Part shown: positions 1-13,000 of the stretch, in pieces
Position numbering within the stretch: the first letter of the stretch is position 1
How the letters are laid out: the number at the start of each line of letters is the position of its first letter
Origin: Galbula dea
Taxonomy: Eukaryota; Chordata; Aves; Piciformes; Galbulidae
Assembly: GCA_013399015.1 (NCBI GenBank)
Contig: VWZX01006822.1
Location: forward strand, 372,001 to 436,000
Direction of reading: 5' to 3'
Length of the DNA: 64,000 nucleotides
Position numbers and translations under genes: made by a program
Notes under the pieces: generated by a model
Database searches by the model: none
What the model was told of the DNA's origin: nothing
The model's input: only the letters and a program-made list of their open reading frames with translations

Positions 1-273
1 TGTACTTTCCATACCAACTGTGTGACCAGAGGTTATAATTTCTGGAGCAGGGCAGGGCTATGTTTCTGGGCTTAATGCAGAATGGTTATAAAAATGGAGT
101 GACTGAATTTCTAGGTCATAAAGCAGGCTGTCATATATTCCTCTTTCTGCCTTTCAAAGAGTGATGACTCTCTGGTTTCACTGAAGTTTTACTGAACTCC
201 TTTTAACCATCTGGGCAAGCTCTTCATCTGGGTTAAGTAAGTGCAATATCACTCAGGAGAAGTCAGGATCTAG

Positions 274-366
274 TCACAGAATGTTAGGAGTTGGAAGGGA
301 CCTCAAAAGATCATCTAGTCCAACCCCCCTGCCAGAGCAGGATCCCCTAGACCAGGTCACACAGAA
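274..366 (-). repeat. CR1 LINE 3'-end fragment
   Basis: About 90 bp match the reverse complement of the CR1 3' terminus: the stretch reading 'ttggaagggacctcaaaag' followed by 'atcatctagtccaaccc' and 'cctgccagagcaggat'. It is severely 5'-truncated, as most CR1 copies are, and carries no coding part. Confidence 0.85.
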
Positions 367-1129
367 GCCTACTCATCATTCTCTTCACTGGTATACAGAT
401 TTACACCTAAAATCTGGAGTTTAGGTCACTTGGTATGCACAGTCTGTCACTCTCCATCCAAGTTGCCATCACTGGATAATTAAACAGGACTGGAGATTAA
501 AAAGTACTTGGATTAAAGGGTTTGGGCTCTTTGCTACAGTTTTCTCATTAGATGACTCATCCACCATTGATCAAGGCCTGCAATTATTATCATACCTTTC
601 CCTAAGACACAAAAAATGGTGGATAAATAGTCACCCCCAGGCATGAGTGTTGCATTTAAAACAAATTATATCCTCTCTGTTGTGTGTGTGCAGGAGGGTT
701 TAGATTTTGCTTTATTTTTTTTCCAGTGTCTATACATATGTGATGGCTCTTTATATTCCTGGGGTTTATTTCTCTCTTTCAGAAAGGCATGTAGACCTCT
801 TTAAGCTTCTCATTCTAGTAGAAATCCTGCCATGTTACAATATATTAAATAATACTGTACCTTCTCACAAAGAAAACAAACATTTATGTGTCTCCTTACA
901 GCACATCCACTTCTGCAAGTTAAGTGCAAGTCAAGGCTTGAACTTGCTAATCTGACTTCAGTTTTCTGGTTTGAGTTAGAACAGAACTAATTCTGTTCAG
1001 TGATTCCTATTCAGTGATTCTGTTCTGCCATTTTACTTTTCAGTTAAGTCTCTTTTAAGTAACAGCAGTAACTAACAGACTGATTTTGCAGACAATGCCT
1101 GCTTCTAGTAGTGATAACACTCCCTGTTT
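367..1129. other. Intergenic DNA, no gene seen
   Basis: No coding or RNA gene is recognised. A short imperfect direct duplication of 'ttcagtgattc' occurs around 994-1020. The one open frame here (707-955, 82 codons) has no recognisable domain. Confidence 0.6.
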
Positions 1130-1292
1130 CTCCTTAGTACCAAGGATTGGTCTGCAGACCCAGGTCACTGCTAAATCTTCTGTACTACACTGGGAGTACA
1201 GAGTAAAGGCTGCACCTGCAGAGAGGAGCAGACAGGATAGGTGACCCTGAATTGACCAACTAGGGATTCTATTCCATATATGTCATATTGGG

Positions 1293-1299
1293 TATAAAA
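1293..1299 (+). promoter_or_regulatory. TATA box of the LTR
   Basis: The motif tataaaa lies about 245 bp before the attaaa signal, as in a U3/R layout. It could once have driven transcription rightwards; present activity is unknown. Confidence 0.45.
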
Positions 1300-1537
1300 C
1301 TGAGGGATCACAAAGGTCAAACTATCTCCTTCAGTGGCTGGCATCTGAGGAGGACTCTCTCCATTCTGCGTGTGTGTTCCTGAATCCAGTTCCTGAATCC
1401 AGCTTCTGTTTGCTGCTGAGTCCGGTCTGAGATTTCCCCAGTGCCTGTCACATCAGTGGTGATAGTGACATAATTCATCAAGGAAATTGGATTTGATATT
1501 TGGTTTGTATATATTTCATTTTATTGTTATTACTTTC

Positions 1538-1543
1538 ATTAAA
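1538..1543 (+). terminator. LTR polyadenylation signal (attaaa)
   Basis: A variant polyA signal in a T-rich context, about 130 bp before the LTR end, consistent with the R/U5 part of the element. Confidence 0.4.
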
Positions 1544-1670
1544 GCTGTTTCAGTTTTCCAATCCACAAGTCTCTCTCCCTTGTTTACCTTATTCTCCCTT
1601 TGGCAAGGCAGGAGTTAGTAGAGAATGTCTGTCACTTATTTAGTGACTGGCCCAGTCCTAACCCTTGACA

Positions 1671-4600
1671 TTCAGTAAAATTTCCATTCAACCTGCCTAG
1701 CTAGGACTATAGCCAAGTTGTCTCACTGGAGCCACAAGTGAAGTGAAGGTCTGCATCAAGCCAGGAAGCAAAATTGCTGACTTTATTGTGGGCTGTGCTC
1801 CTGTGAGCTGGGAGGGCTGGTTGCTGGCCCAACCCTAGAGATCATGTATCAAAGCAATACAAAGTCCACTGTGGATCATGAAAGGTGGGATTCAGGAAAG
1901 AGCAGGTCTCAGGTTGCATCACCACCAAGGCTAACCTCCTCGATCTCTGAAGAGGGGCAGGACAAATCCTCTTTGCTCTGTGCCTGCCCAGGGACAGATC
2001 CATTTCTTGTGCAATGTTCTGTAACTGAGTGTTGGTCTGAAAGACCTTCCACACAGAGTAGAGAAGCAACAGCACAGGAAAGAAGGTACTGTACAAGGAT
2101 TTTGCTTGCATGGTATGTTGTGTCCTCAGCAACAGGCTGCAGTGTCTCTAAGAGGACAGTGGTGTCACCTTCAAGAGGCATGGCCTCTGAAGTCCCTACA
2201 ACTCATGGGAACTCTGCATGTGTGGTGGATACTGATGGAAGCTTGGCCTGTCAACTCCTAAATCAAAGCTATTTATGCTGCAACTCAGTAGAGCACTTTG
2301 CCCATGCTTAGATCTGGTGCCTGCCTAGATCTCTGTAAAGGGAAAGCTTTTTCAGTGAGATTGTGTTTTCTTGCCTCAAGGATTGTGAGGGATGTGCATT
2401 TGTTTTAGTGGCCTCTGAGGACAATTCTGCAAGGATGTGAAGTAACTGGAGGGTACAAGTCTCCCTGGTATTTCATTCCTTTCATGTCCTGGGGCACCTA
2501 GGACACTTGTACAAGACACTTGGAGCCACCAGTGCTCTGGCTCCTTTTGCCCTGGAACTAGTTCATCTCTTGGAGGTACCTGTTGCATCACTGGCACAGC
2601 TGCCATCAGAGAGCTCCAAGGCATTGCTGTGTATACTCCAGCATTCATTGCTGTCCTCTGCCCAGCAACACAGCACAGCCAAAGATCTGTGCATTCAGCA
2701 CAACCTATCTGCATGTCAGACAATCTAACATTCCCCCTGGCTTTTTAACCATCCTCACCAAGACTTTCCTTTCTGCACTACTGCCCAGTTTGTCCCTGGC
2801 TCTTGAAAATACACCACTTCTTGATTCCTTGTGAAAATAAGCAAGTTTCTGAATTTTGCTGTGTTTGTGCTAAAAGATGAAAGAAGATCTAGGACCAGCT
2901 ACCTGAAGACATGTAAAGAACAGCCTGTCACAGAGATCAGTAAGAGTTTAAGTATCTGTATTCCTCCTTGGACTTGGCCATTTGCCTGTCAGCACTTATC
3001 ATCAGACTAAGCTTTTCACCAACTGTTTCCTGCTGCTCACAGTGAAAGCAAACTCCCACAGGCTTCCACAAGGGCTTAGCCAGCATAAGGCCATCCTTTT
3101 TCCAAGCAATCCTCCAGCAATGGTGAAAAGAGATCTGGTAAAAAGCCTAGGCTGGGGGATTTCTTCCTTGAATAATTAGATAATTTGCAATAGCCTTCTC
3201 AGTGGTATTATTAAAATGTCATGACTCAGACACAGCTGTGAGAATGCTAGGGACCTGATTTATTTTTCTGTTAGTAGAGCTTGTGTGCTTTGGATTTTCT
3301 CTTTGCAGGGTCAAAACAACTCAGAGTCTTTAACTTCACCACTTGCCTCTTGCCAGGTTCACTTTTTGATCTTCACAGCAGTGGAAAAGTTTTAAAAGAG
3401 CAGAGTGGATTTTCTTTCTTTTCAGAATCTTACCTAAAGTGCAGTGAAGATTTGACCTTGCATTTAGGATAGTTCTGTAAACAAATGGGTGGACACATGC
3501 ATGATCTTAGCAAACAGCTGCTTTGAATATATTTTGGGCCTCAATGTGACATTGTAGGGTGCTGAGTAGCTTGTCAAAACTGGATTACCTGAATCAGCAC
3601 TAACATGAAAATCCAGAACCTGAGCTTTGATCCTTAAGGGCTCTCTTTTGCTAGTGAGCATGTAATTTATTTTTTTAAATGGTCACAAATTTTCCTGTAT
3701 CAAATGATGCATTTTCTCCCACAAGACATGCTAGGTATGTGGTTTTGGCTGATGAAAGGTTAAAATAGTAACATCTTCTAACTAAAATAATACAGACCTA
3801 AAAAAGCTTGGTATGGAGGAAGAAACAACCAATCAAACCCCAACCACACCTAGAAAAAAAAGATCACACTAGCTCTAATAGCTTAACTCCTTTTTTCCAT
3901 AGCAAAAATTCTGATTCCACTCTGTTCCACTGGCAGGGGGGGAAAAAAGTTATCCCACACCACGGGATGGGTGTTTTCTGCTCTTCCTCTAGCACTTTCA
4001 TGCTATTTCTCTGCATTCTTAAGATTCAGCTGCCCTTCCTGGTCTTCTGCAGTCACCTGCTGTGACAAGCATGTAGCCACTTGCTGCCCCACTTTGTGTA
4101 CTAACAGAGTCGAGAGTGGTTAACCCAGCAGCGATATTTCCGGATCAGCTCCATTTGATATCACTGACACCACTTCCCAGTCTGGACAGCAACTGGCACC
4201 ATGTAACCCTCACTGGCAGCCATTTGAATGTACCCTCTGTAGCCAAAACTCACTGAAACCTGATAGAAGTGCTGGAGTCCCCACTGCTGCCTGCATAACC
4301 ACCTGTGCCTCACTGGACAGAAGTGGGGTGAAGAGGCATCGTCTTGCAAACACTCCGACTACTTCACCTTCCCTTTTGCCTCTTCCACAAACCCCTTCAC
4401 CTACCACTGAAGGTCTGTTTCTCTGATTCACTCCCTCAGCCACTCTTCCTCAGCTCAGTATACCTCCACAAAGGTCTCTGTTGCTTCTGATGTCCTTGTG
4501 CTGGGTCAGTGCTTGTGCACCCTGCCTGTGAGAACCCTGGGGCAATCCCTATGACTGAGGAGGACTCAAGAACTTGCCCCTAGCCTGGCATTCAGTCTCT

Positions 4601-6910
4601 CCTGCTCCATTAGAAAGATCAGTGTATGCACTCACCAAACTGCAGCAAGGGTAGCAGCTACAAGACTCTGTCCTATCGTTTCATATGAGTAAGATCTTCC
4701 TTTCCCCTCACCACAAATCTGAGCTTCATTTGCTACACGCTGTTAGACAGTAACTACAATTGATTCCTGCAATTGCTCCATATCAGAGGTGGGTAAGTGA
4801 ATGTTTACCAAATACTGGTACTTTGGAGTTTGCACAACACTATTAGATAGATCAGCACAATAAAACACTTAGGGATGCTTTGATCTAAAGGTTGAGTGTA
4901 TATTTCAGATCTGGAATACCCATGGTACCAGAATAGTTGCTTATGTGCACAGTTCCAGACTGCCAGAGGTGGCACAAGTTCTAACTTTTTGCTTAAATAA
5001 ATGATTAGACTTTAAGAAAAGCAGCATTCTTAGCAATACCAAGTACAGTACAGACCTTAAAGGATATTTAAGGTACTTGCTTCAAGGTGACCACAGTTGT
5101 CCTCAGGGAGGAACTTCCATTTAGACTGTGATATTACACACCACCAGATATGACCTTTGAACCAGGATGGACCTGCTGTTGTTGGAAATAAGTAATTGTA
5201 CTAACTGGATATTTAGTTCCCAGAATAGTAATTTTATAACTAGGGAGAGTACTCAGAGTGCAGCCTTTCAAATCTCTGAACATAACTTAACTACTTGGAA
5301 ACACTCAGGACGAAACAAGATCATCTGAGTGCCACCTTAATGAGTTCTTACTACTTCTGGAGAAAAGGTGATTATAGGTTAAATGATATTTGGATAGCAT
5401 CATGTGGCTGACCTAAAATGGAACCAACTGCTAATGCATTTGTTTACAGCCCTCAACCAACTAAAATGAGAGGAGAACAATTCCTGAAAAGTTGTCTCAT
5501 TTTATGTACTAGTGCATACAAGTAGCACATTGCCATCTTCCACTGGACATTCTTACAGAGGAAAAGAGACAACAAAGGTGAAATACATCTTACTTTGAAC
5601 CCAGGAATCATTAATGCTCTTGCCTGCATTTATACTGCCCCATGAAGGCAACGTAATGGCCTTCCCTCCTTGGGCATCATCAATTTGGTGTTTGCCTTCC
5701 AAATTAGTAATATCAACTGAGATCCACAAAAAGCTAGGGGAAAAAAGCATCAAGGAAGCAGGATTTGGTTTGCAGAACCTTTTAGAAGGTTTATGTGGAA
5801 GACCTGATTCAGATCCACTAAGGGTTTCAGAGGACTGTAGGACCGTGGTTTTTTTAAGATACTTGCAGCTCTTCTCCCATAATGAGATCCCAGAAATCAA
5901 TCTGACATGATGTTACTTGTGGAACAATGTGACAGGCTTAAAGCTTGGGCAGGGAGGAAAGCTCTGGTCAACCATAGGGCCAGGCACAAGGCAGCATGAA
6001 GGGGCTCCTCCTTTCTTCTTGCTCCACAGAAAGGGAGATGGTGTGGAGCACTTGGGGGAGTTTTTCAGTCTCTGGCCTGCTCTTTCTTTCACAAACCAAG
6101 TCAAATCTTCAACTTCAGCCTGCACAGACATGGGCAAGCTAGTTTTAAACTGGCCAACAAAGCTACAGAAGAAGGCATAGCTACCCAAGGACTTATTGTC
6201 AGTGCCAGAGTAAGCACTGGACTGGTGAGTTCTACTACCAAGTACCCTGCTGCTTCATCCAGAAGTGGCCTAGGTCCATCCCTATGAGCTAGAACTTTCT
6301 CCTTGGGAATAGCCCCATCTTTGTGTTGTGGAGGAAATGTCCCCTTTATCTCCCATCTTTTAGTTTCTTGTTCATAAACCAAGTACCTTGTCTGCTAACA
6401 CTGCTGTGAAGAAAAATATCTGAAACAGGTAATGCACTTTGAATGGGGGAAAACCTGGCACCTAGCTGACCCCAAAAGTGAGAGAGTTCTGTTCTTTTGT
6501 TCTTTACTCTTCCTGCCTTGCAAGAGCTCATTTTGTGATAAGCTCTCACTTTTTTCCTCAAAAAAGAGAAAGACAGGTTGACATTTCCCACCCTTACACT
6601 CTAATCTCACAGCATTTCACCTCTGTGGTGACTTTTTTTCCCTCTTGTGAGCAGACAAATACTTTGCAAAGAAAGTCTGTGTTCTGGACAAGTGCCACAG
6701 TGGTCAGGGCCAGCATCCAAAACTCTAGATACCATTCTGAGCTTCAGAGGGCATCCATCTTTCTTTGTAGCAAAAATAGGCCATAAATACAGTAAGAATA
6801 GACCTCTCTCATGGGGTTTTGGTACATTAGCTCCTCTTTGAGGCCAGAGATGTCTGAAAATTTGGAAGAGAAGGTTAAAAGAAATTTTGATGCTTATAGG
6901 AGAGGAGATT
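1671..6910. other. Intergenic DNA, no gene seen
   Basis: No gene is recognised in 5.2 kb. The longest open frame (1844-2311 +, 155 codons) is opposed by two frames on the other strand and shows no domain, repeat or family motif, so I treat it as chance. The start of a possible hAT-like terminus near 4791 was considered and rejected. Confidence 0.6.
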
Positions 6911-7022
6911 AAAAAAGGAGAAGGAGAAGGGAAAAAAAAGAAAGGAAGAAAGGGAAAGGAAGAAAGGGAAAGGAAGAAAGGGAAAGGGAGAAAGGGAAAG
7001 GGAAAGGGAGAGAGAAAGGGAA
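6911..7022 (+). repeat. Pure purine (GA-rich) tract with 14-15 bp periodicity
   Basis: 112 consecutive bases contain only A and G. The middle is a degenerate tandem array of units like 'aaaggaagaaaggg', giving way to gggaaa repeats. Such homopurine mirror-like tracts can adopt triplex DNA; that is general knowledge, not shown here. Confidence 0.9.
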
Positions 7023-10000
7023 TGTGCTTGATGTTTTAAAGAAGGATTTGGTTTGTTTTCTTTGAATTAATTTTTTCATGCCCAAGAGCTAGTAAATCTC
7101 AGTGATGAGGACAAGCACCCTAGCAATCCTCCTCCTCCTCACTGCCCTGCATTATATGCAGTCCCCTACAGAAATGAAGAGAGCACAAAGGTGTTGCAAA
7201 ATACTATGAAATCAGAGTGGCAGGACCTTGTACTCCCTATGTCCTTATGCTGCAGCCAAAGGATTACACACAGCACAGGGAAATGAGACATTAATCTCCT
7301 CTAGCTTCAAAACGGGAGATCCCTGCTGGGGGATCTGATGCTGCCATTGGCAAAAGTTGTCAGCACCCACTGAAACTGGTGGGAGTTTAGGGCATACAAA
7401 ACAAAAGAAATGTAGAACTGGCCCTGGACATATTCATCATAGCCCTTTGACAACAGCAGGAGTCTCTTCCTGGGTTCAGCTGTTCCAGACCAAACTGGAA
7501 ATGCCAGCCAGAAAAAAAAATTGATGCTCCTATTGCCTCCATTTATTTAGCCTTATTGTAGTGTAAACAGACATGAAACCTAAGAAAGCAAAAGCTCAGA
7601 GCACACTTTATGCTTTGAGGATGTTTACAAATTGCCAGTCCTTTATGAAAAGAATAATCAGGAATTAGAAAACAAAAGTAAAAAAATCCCTTGAAGGGAT
7701 TTCCTGGTTCCTGCTTAAGTAGGTGAGGGAAGAAGGAAGACTTATTCAGTCTGGACCAGTTCCAGATGCACACTCTCACCTCCACATGGGGCTTTGCTTT
7801 TGGTAATGCTCGTACCTGTGTTTGCCACTCAAACTGACAGAGCCATGATCATCATCAGTAAGCCCAAGGAAAGGTTGTCTAGTGCAAATGGTGGAAAACC
7901 AGGCTTGGCAGCTGGTGGGTTATGGAGAGTCCTGAAGCAGTGCATGTGAGGTGCAAAGGGAGGAGACAGACTCCCCAAGATGGCTAATAAAAGAGTCATC
8001 TGTTTCTCTGCCTTTTGTCAGCTGTTTGATATAGAAGAGCTTTCACCCAAAATCTGTTTGGGGCTGGTCTGCAAAGCCAAATTCTCTTTGCAAAAAGCTG
8101 CCATTCACTCAACAGTTTGGTGTTTCTGTGAAGTTCCTGTTTCAACATGCCTTCCTCATTCTTGTGGTGCTGGGAATCTGGCTGCACGTGAAGACAGGAA
8201 TTTCCAGGCAGGCTGTTTGCCAGGGACCTCCCTTCAACACACCCCAGGATCTGCTAGGCCAGGTCACATTAGCAAGCACCACATCTAGCACCTTGTCAGA
8301 GGCATCAGGCAATGCCTGCTTTTCAAGAGGAAAACTGGGAATTCCATGGATGGTGCAGTGCTGGCTATCATGGAGAAAAATTAATTTCTCCTAAATAAAT
8401 CAACTACCCAGTGTCCCAGGCCTGTCACCACCAAACTCCACTTTCTCTTCTGTTTTGCACTTCACATACAGTTACCCAATCACATGATTGCTTTCCTTTC
8501 CAAATCTTGAGGAAACTCTGTCTCATGGGAGCCCACACACTTGCTGAAGGGATCTATCAAGCCCCTTGTCCTTGCCATGTGCCGCAGGACACAGCCCAAT
8601 TGTCCATACCAAGCTGTAGCCAGAATCCAGGCGTGTTCAGCACCCCTGGGGAGAAAGTAGCCAAGAAAATGTGTGCTCCTAGCATCTTACTTAACATTCA
8701 AGCAGGATCTGAAATGTTGCAGGACCTTCCAAGCAAGTGAATGGAGCCCTTCATGAAGCTGATGTGGAGCAAGTCGATTGGACTTGTAAATAGCACAAAG
8801 CTTTGCAGGAGGCAGAAATGCTTTGATGGCTTCTACAGTGGTTTGGGGACTGTGTAAACACACTTAATTTTCAGGACAAACTCAAGCACTTACATGTCTA
8901 TTGAAATCAATGGCAGCTGCCAAGTCCTGTCCTAATGGAACCACGTGAGTTAGCATTTTTTCCAGCATTCCATTCCTACCCAGTTATTTTGCTTTTGACT
9001 TGTCTGCATTAAAAATGGATGAGATGGGCCCAGCAAGTACCCTGGACGTGCAAAGTTGGGGTTAAGAATAGCCAAGGGAGAGGGATCAACATATGTAATG
9101 ACTTACTGAGAGGTATCCAGCAGCTACCACGCTTCAGTCTCCTATTCATGATGAGAAATGGCAGAGCCTGTGCTGCTTATTCCTGACCCTGGCAAAAGGC
9201 TCGTACTAAGGGGATGAAGGATGAAAAGACAAGTCCTGAGACTTGGCAGCCCCTTCTGCTGACAGATATTCCCACTTTTCCTGGGACTGCTGTGACGTAC
9301 CTACCAGCTGGTGCAGCTGACTCTGACTGCCCTCTAGTGCAGGGATCAAACTTGCTGAATAATTTAAAAGAGGGAGGTAGCTACAAATGGAATGGACATC
9401 TACAGTTGAATGGTGAGCCAGGCCTTGCCCAAATATCAGAGGTCTATGGCTGGCAAGGAGATGCTCAACTTGTATTCCAAGTGGCTTGCTGGCCATGTAT
9501 ATGAGGCCACTGATCTGCTTTAACAGTGCAGAGCAACCAGCTACCCCTTCTGCTGCTGCAGACAGAAATTCTCATGCACAGCACAGGTAAATCAGTAAAC
9601 AGAAGCATGACATCATAATTTTATAAGAGTCAAAAATGTCTTCTGGAGGTGATGCATTAAATAGAACACTTGGCTAGGTCTCACATGTCAGCAGTTGACT
9701 ACTGAACCAATTCATGAACCTGCTCACCTTACAGGAAGTTTTAAAACTTCTTTTTCATAAAAGAAGATAATATAGTTTTGAACTGCTGAAAAATAGTTTT
9801 CTCTGCAGCAGTGGAATCACTCAGACCAATTTTAAATAATCTTGATTTTTCTCATTGCTTTGGACTTTAGACACATTGTTAAGACAGAAAACAGAGCAAC
9901 CTCATCCTTAGATTCAGCAACTACCTGCAATTAGATACAGCAAGATAAAATTACATTACCGGAGAGAAAAGATCTACTTACACTTGTTCCAAATAGACAT

Positions 10001-13000
10001 CTAAAGTATCTATCTTCTTTTGTATAGCTGGTGTATTCTGCCTATGCTTTTTATCATGAGATGAGTGAATCTTAATGAGCTGGGTCAGAATGACCACATT
10101 CTTGGGATCCATTTGATAGCATTCTGTTGAAAAGAGGCATTATAATGATATGAGATTAATAATGTGAAAGATTCAGAAGAAAGCTAATGGACTAACAAAG
10201 CCCTTTATCTTTTAAGGTCTTTTATAGTAGGTCAGTTCATGCAAGATCATTCAGGCCATGGTCCTGTCTCTATAAGGAGCCAAGTTCTGAGCAAAATACA
10301 AGAAATGGTAGAAATTTGTCCTGTAGTCCATATTACATAGAACTTATTTCAAAAGCATGGTGCTAAAGAAGCACTTTTAGATAGCCAATAGTAGCAAGCA
10401 CCTTGGCTCTGTGGCTGCATTTAACTCCTATGAGATGTATTAATAGTCCCTACCTGCCTTTAGCTCCCCAGTAGTAACTAATACACATGCACACTTGCAC
10501 AGATTGGCCAATCTGCTGCTCATCCACATACCTTTGGCTATATCCTTGTGAAGCTTCTCACTCTTGGAAGATTTATCTAGCCTAAACAAACAAATTATCT
10601 CCAAATGTTACCATCTCATACTCAACCCTCTTCCCAGCTCTTCTAATATATACAAATAGGACTTACCATGCTTTCACCTAACTAAAAATCAGCCCATGGT
10701 ACTGTGGTCAAAACTTACTTTAATTTCAACAGACAATCAGAGGTCTGGGCAGAGCAAATTGACATCCTCATTTAGTTATAGACATAACCATCTAAAGCCA
10801 CATCACTACAACCTGTAGGTAGGAATTCAAGGACATACCCGTCTAATTATGGTCAAAGCTTAAATACATTGGTAGAAATTGTTACCACTGCTGCACCTAT
10901 TCTGTGACTAGTCAGAAGATTTTACATTCAAGGGCACTTTCTAACCCACAATAAATGCACCTAAGCAGCTCCTTCTGGTCATGGGAGTACCTCCTTCTAT
11001 TGAGTATACCCTTTGTACCAGCCTTGCTGGTGTATCTTTTGTGATGCCTCCACCAACTACAGTCAAATGATCAGGCTTCAGCAGCAGGCCCAGGGAGAGA
11101 ATCCCAGTTTTATGAATGTTTCTTGCTCTCAGCACTACACAGCCAGATTTTCAAGTTAACAGCAGCAACATCTGCCCACAGATAATGTAACTTCCCAGTA
11201 ATAAGATTGTGCTGACTTCTTGCTGTTAGTTCCCACTGAGTCAAAATTGCTGGGAACACAGGGACAACAACTCACAGTGTGGATGAGAATGTTGACCACT
11301 GGGGCAGCAAACTGAGGCTCTGATTGATGGCAGACAAATAAGGGGAATTCTTAAGGCATTTGTTTCTTAAAATGAATTGCTTGCCAGTCTCAGAGGTCTG
11401 ATTAAGCCTTTGCAGAAGCAGACAGAAGGATTTTCAACTAACACTGCTATTTGCAGTCTTAACTGGCTCATTTCCTCAGTTCTGTTGGGAGGAGTGTCAG
11501 TGTGCAAAGTGATAAGTACAGGCATACCTGCTCTCTCTCTCTCTTCCACAGGTACTCTGAGTAAATGCTTGCTGCTGCTGCCACTACTCCTGCCATTGAG
11601 AAAGAATTTCAGACCTGTTGGGCTTTTTGTTCCTATAAATGCAGTCATGTAACAGTGTAACAAATGCAGCAGCTGTGTAACAACTCAATGTTTTTGACTG
11701 GAGGAGGAAGAGCAAGGGCAAACCACCAAAAATGCCACCTCCTATAGAAAAAAAGGAGAAGTTCCACTGTAAAAAAAGTTGAACCAGGCCAGCTTGTATG
11801 TTCTGAGAGAACAGTCTTAAGTGTAACACTAACCATAGCTGCACAAATTTCTCTTAAGCTCTCTTCCAACATTGCAGTTCAACTTTGTCCTGCAGGGACA
11901 CTTTCTAAGCAGTGTGCATAAAGTTCATGCCAAAATATGGCTTTGTCTAGCTTCAGATCAGAGTAATGAGAAACACTCACATTGGCTTCACCAGTTAGCT
12001 CAAGCTCTCCATCTAACCTGGCTTACTGCTGATAGCTAAGTGTGTCCCTAAATGGCCCAGACTTCCTATACTGATAGCAAATGAGCAGTATATAGTCCTG
12101 ATCCTAACATGGAGCAGTAACTCCACTGTCATTAAACTGTCTGGAACTAATAACTAGGAATGCAGAGACAAGCACAGAACATGGAGCTTCTACAAGGGTC
12201 TAAGGGAACTTCATGAGCTACTGTGTACTGTCTCCACTCCTCTATGCTCTGTTGAAAACTTCAGCCTGTGGATCCCAGTCTGATCTCCTTCACTCTCAGG
12301 ACCAGGTGTTGCTCTTCTAAAGTCAGTGCAGTGCTATTATTGCACAAACACAGGCATAAATTAATATTATCTATTTTCTCATTTACATGCAGCAGTAGAA
12401 TAAAGCTTGAAGTAGTTTACTCAGTGAAAGGGGAGCAAGGTGGCCAACACCTACTGCATAGTCAGAGCACAGGCTGGTACTCAGGGTAGCAAATGAGCTC
12501 CTTTCCTAGTTACCCTGCAGTAAGATCTGTGTGTCTCTAGAGACAAGCAAGGAGACAGTCTACTACCATTGCTCTTTCAGAACAATAAAAGTAAATAGAA
12601 CAAGACACAACAGTTTTTCAATTACAGTTACTGTTTTACAGCACTGTGCAAGATAAATGCTCCCCCTCAATTCTGCCAGTCACCTAATATAATACTTTGC
12701 TCAGATTAAGATTGAGATTTAGTAAATCAGACAGTCTCAAATTCAGTTTTCCACAGCAATATTAAACCTGCCCAACAGGGCTAGTCAGACAGCAGGATGT
12801 GACAGACTATCAATCTGGCACATAATTTAGCACAATACTATCATTTCACTTTTCACTTTAAGAGTACATTCACATTTATGCCAATGGGAACACAAAAGCA
12901 GATCTCATAGAACAATTCTCTAAAGTTAAGTGTTAAAAGAAATTACTTATACCACTGATTGCCTTATAATTATTCTTCACTAGCCCAGTTCCATTCTGGT

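Larger units (their letters stand above)
1130..1670 (+). mobile_element. ERVL-like LTR, probably solo or 5'-incomplete
   Basis: The segment has the order expected of a retroviral LTR: a TATA box (tataaaa, 1293-1299), a polyadenylation signal (attaaa, 1538-1543), and a 3' terminus at 1661-1670 ending 'aacccttgaca', which has the CA end and the look of avian ERVL LTRs. A short inverted repeat (gtcact...agtgac, 1631-1647) lies near the end. No primer-binding site or internal gag/pol-like frame follows, so a solo LTR is likely. The matching TG start was not found, so the left boundary is a guess. Family assignment is from memory of avian LTRs. Confidence 0.6.

Noticed and set aside
1844..2311. 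155-codon + frame just after the LTR, considered as a possible retroviral internal remnant
   Set aside because: No primer-binding site after the LTR and no gag, protease or polymerase motif; opposed by two reverse frames.
4791..4860. 'cagaggtgggtaag' resembling the terminal repeat of a hAT transposon
   Set aside because: No inverted partner or 8-bp target duplication was found nearby.
10941..11135. Reverse frame of 64 codons with a superficially protein-like glycine stretch (VVGGGITKD)
   Set aside because: Too short, with no splice or family evidence; judged coincidental.
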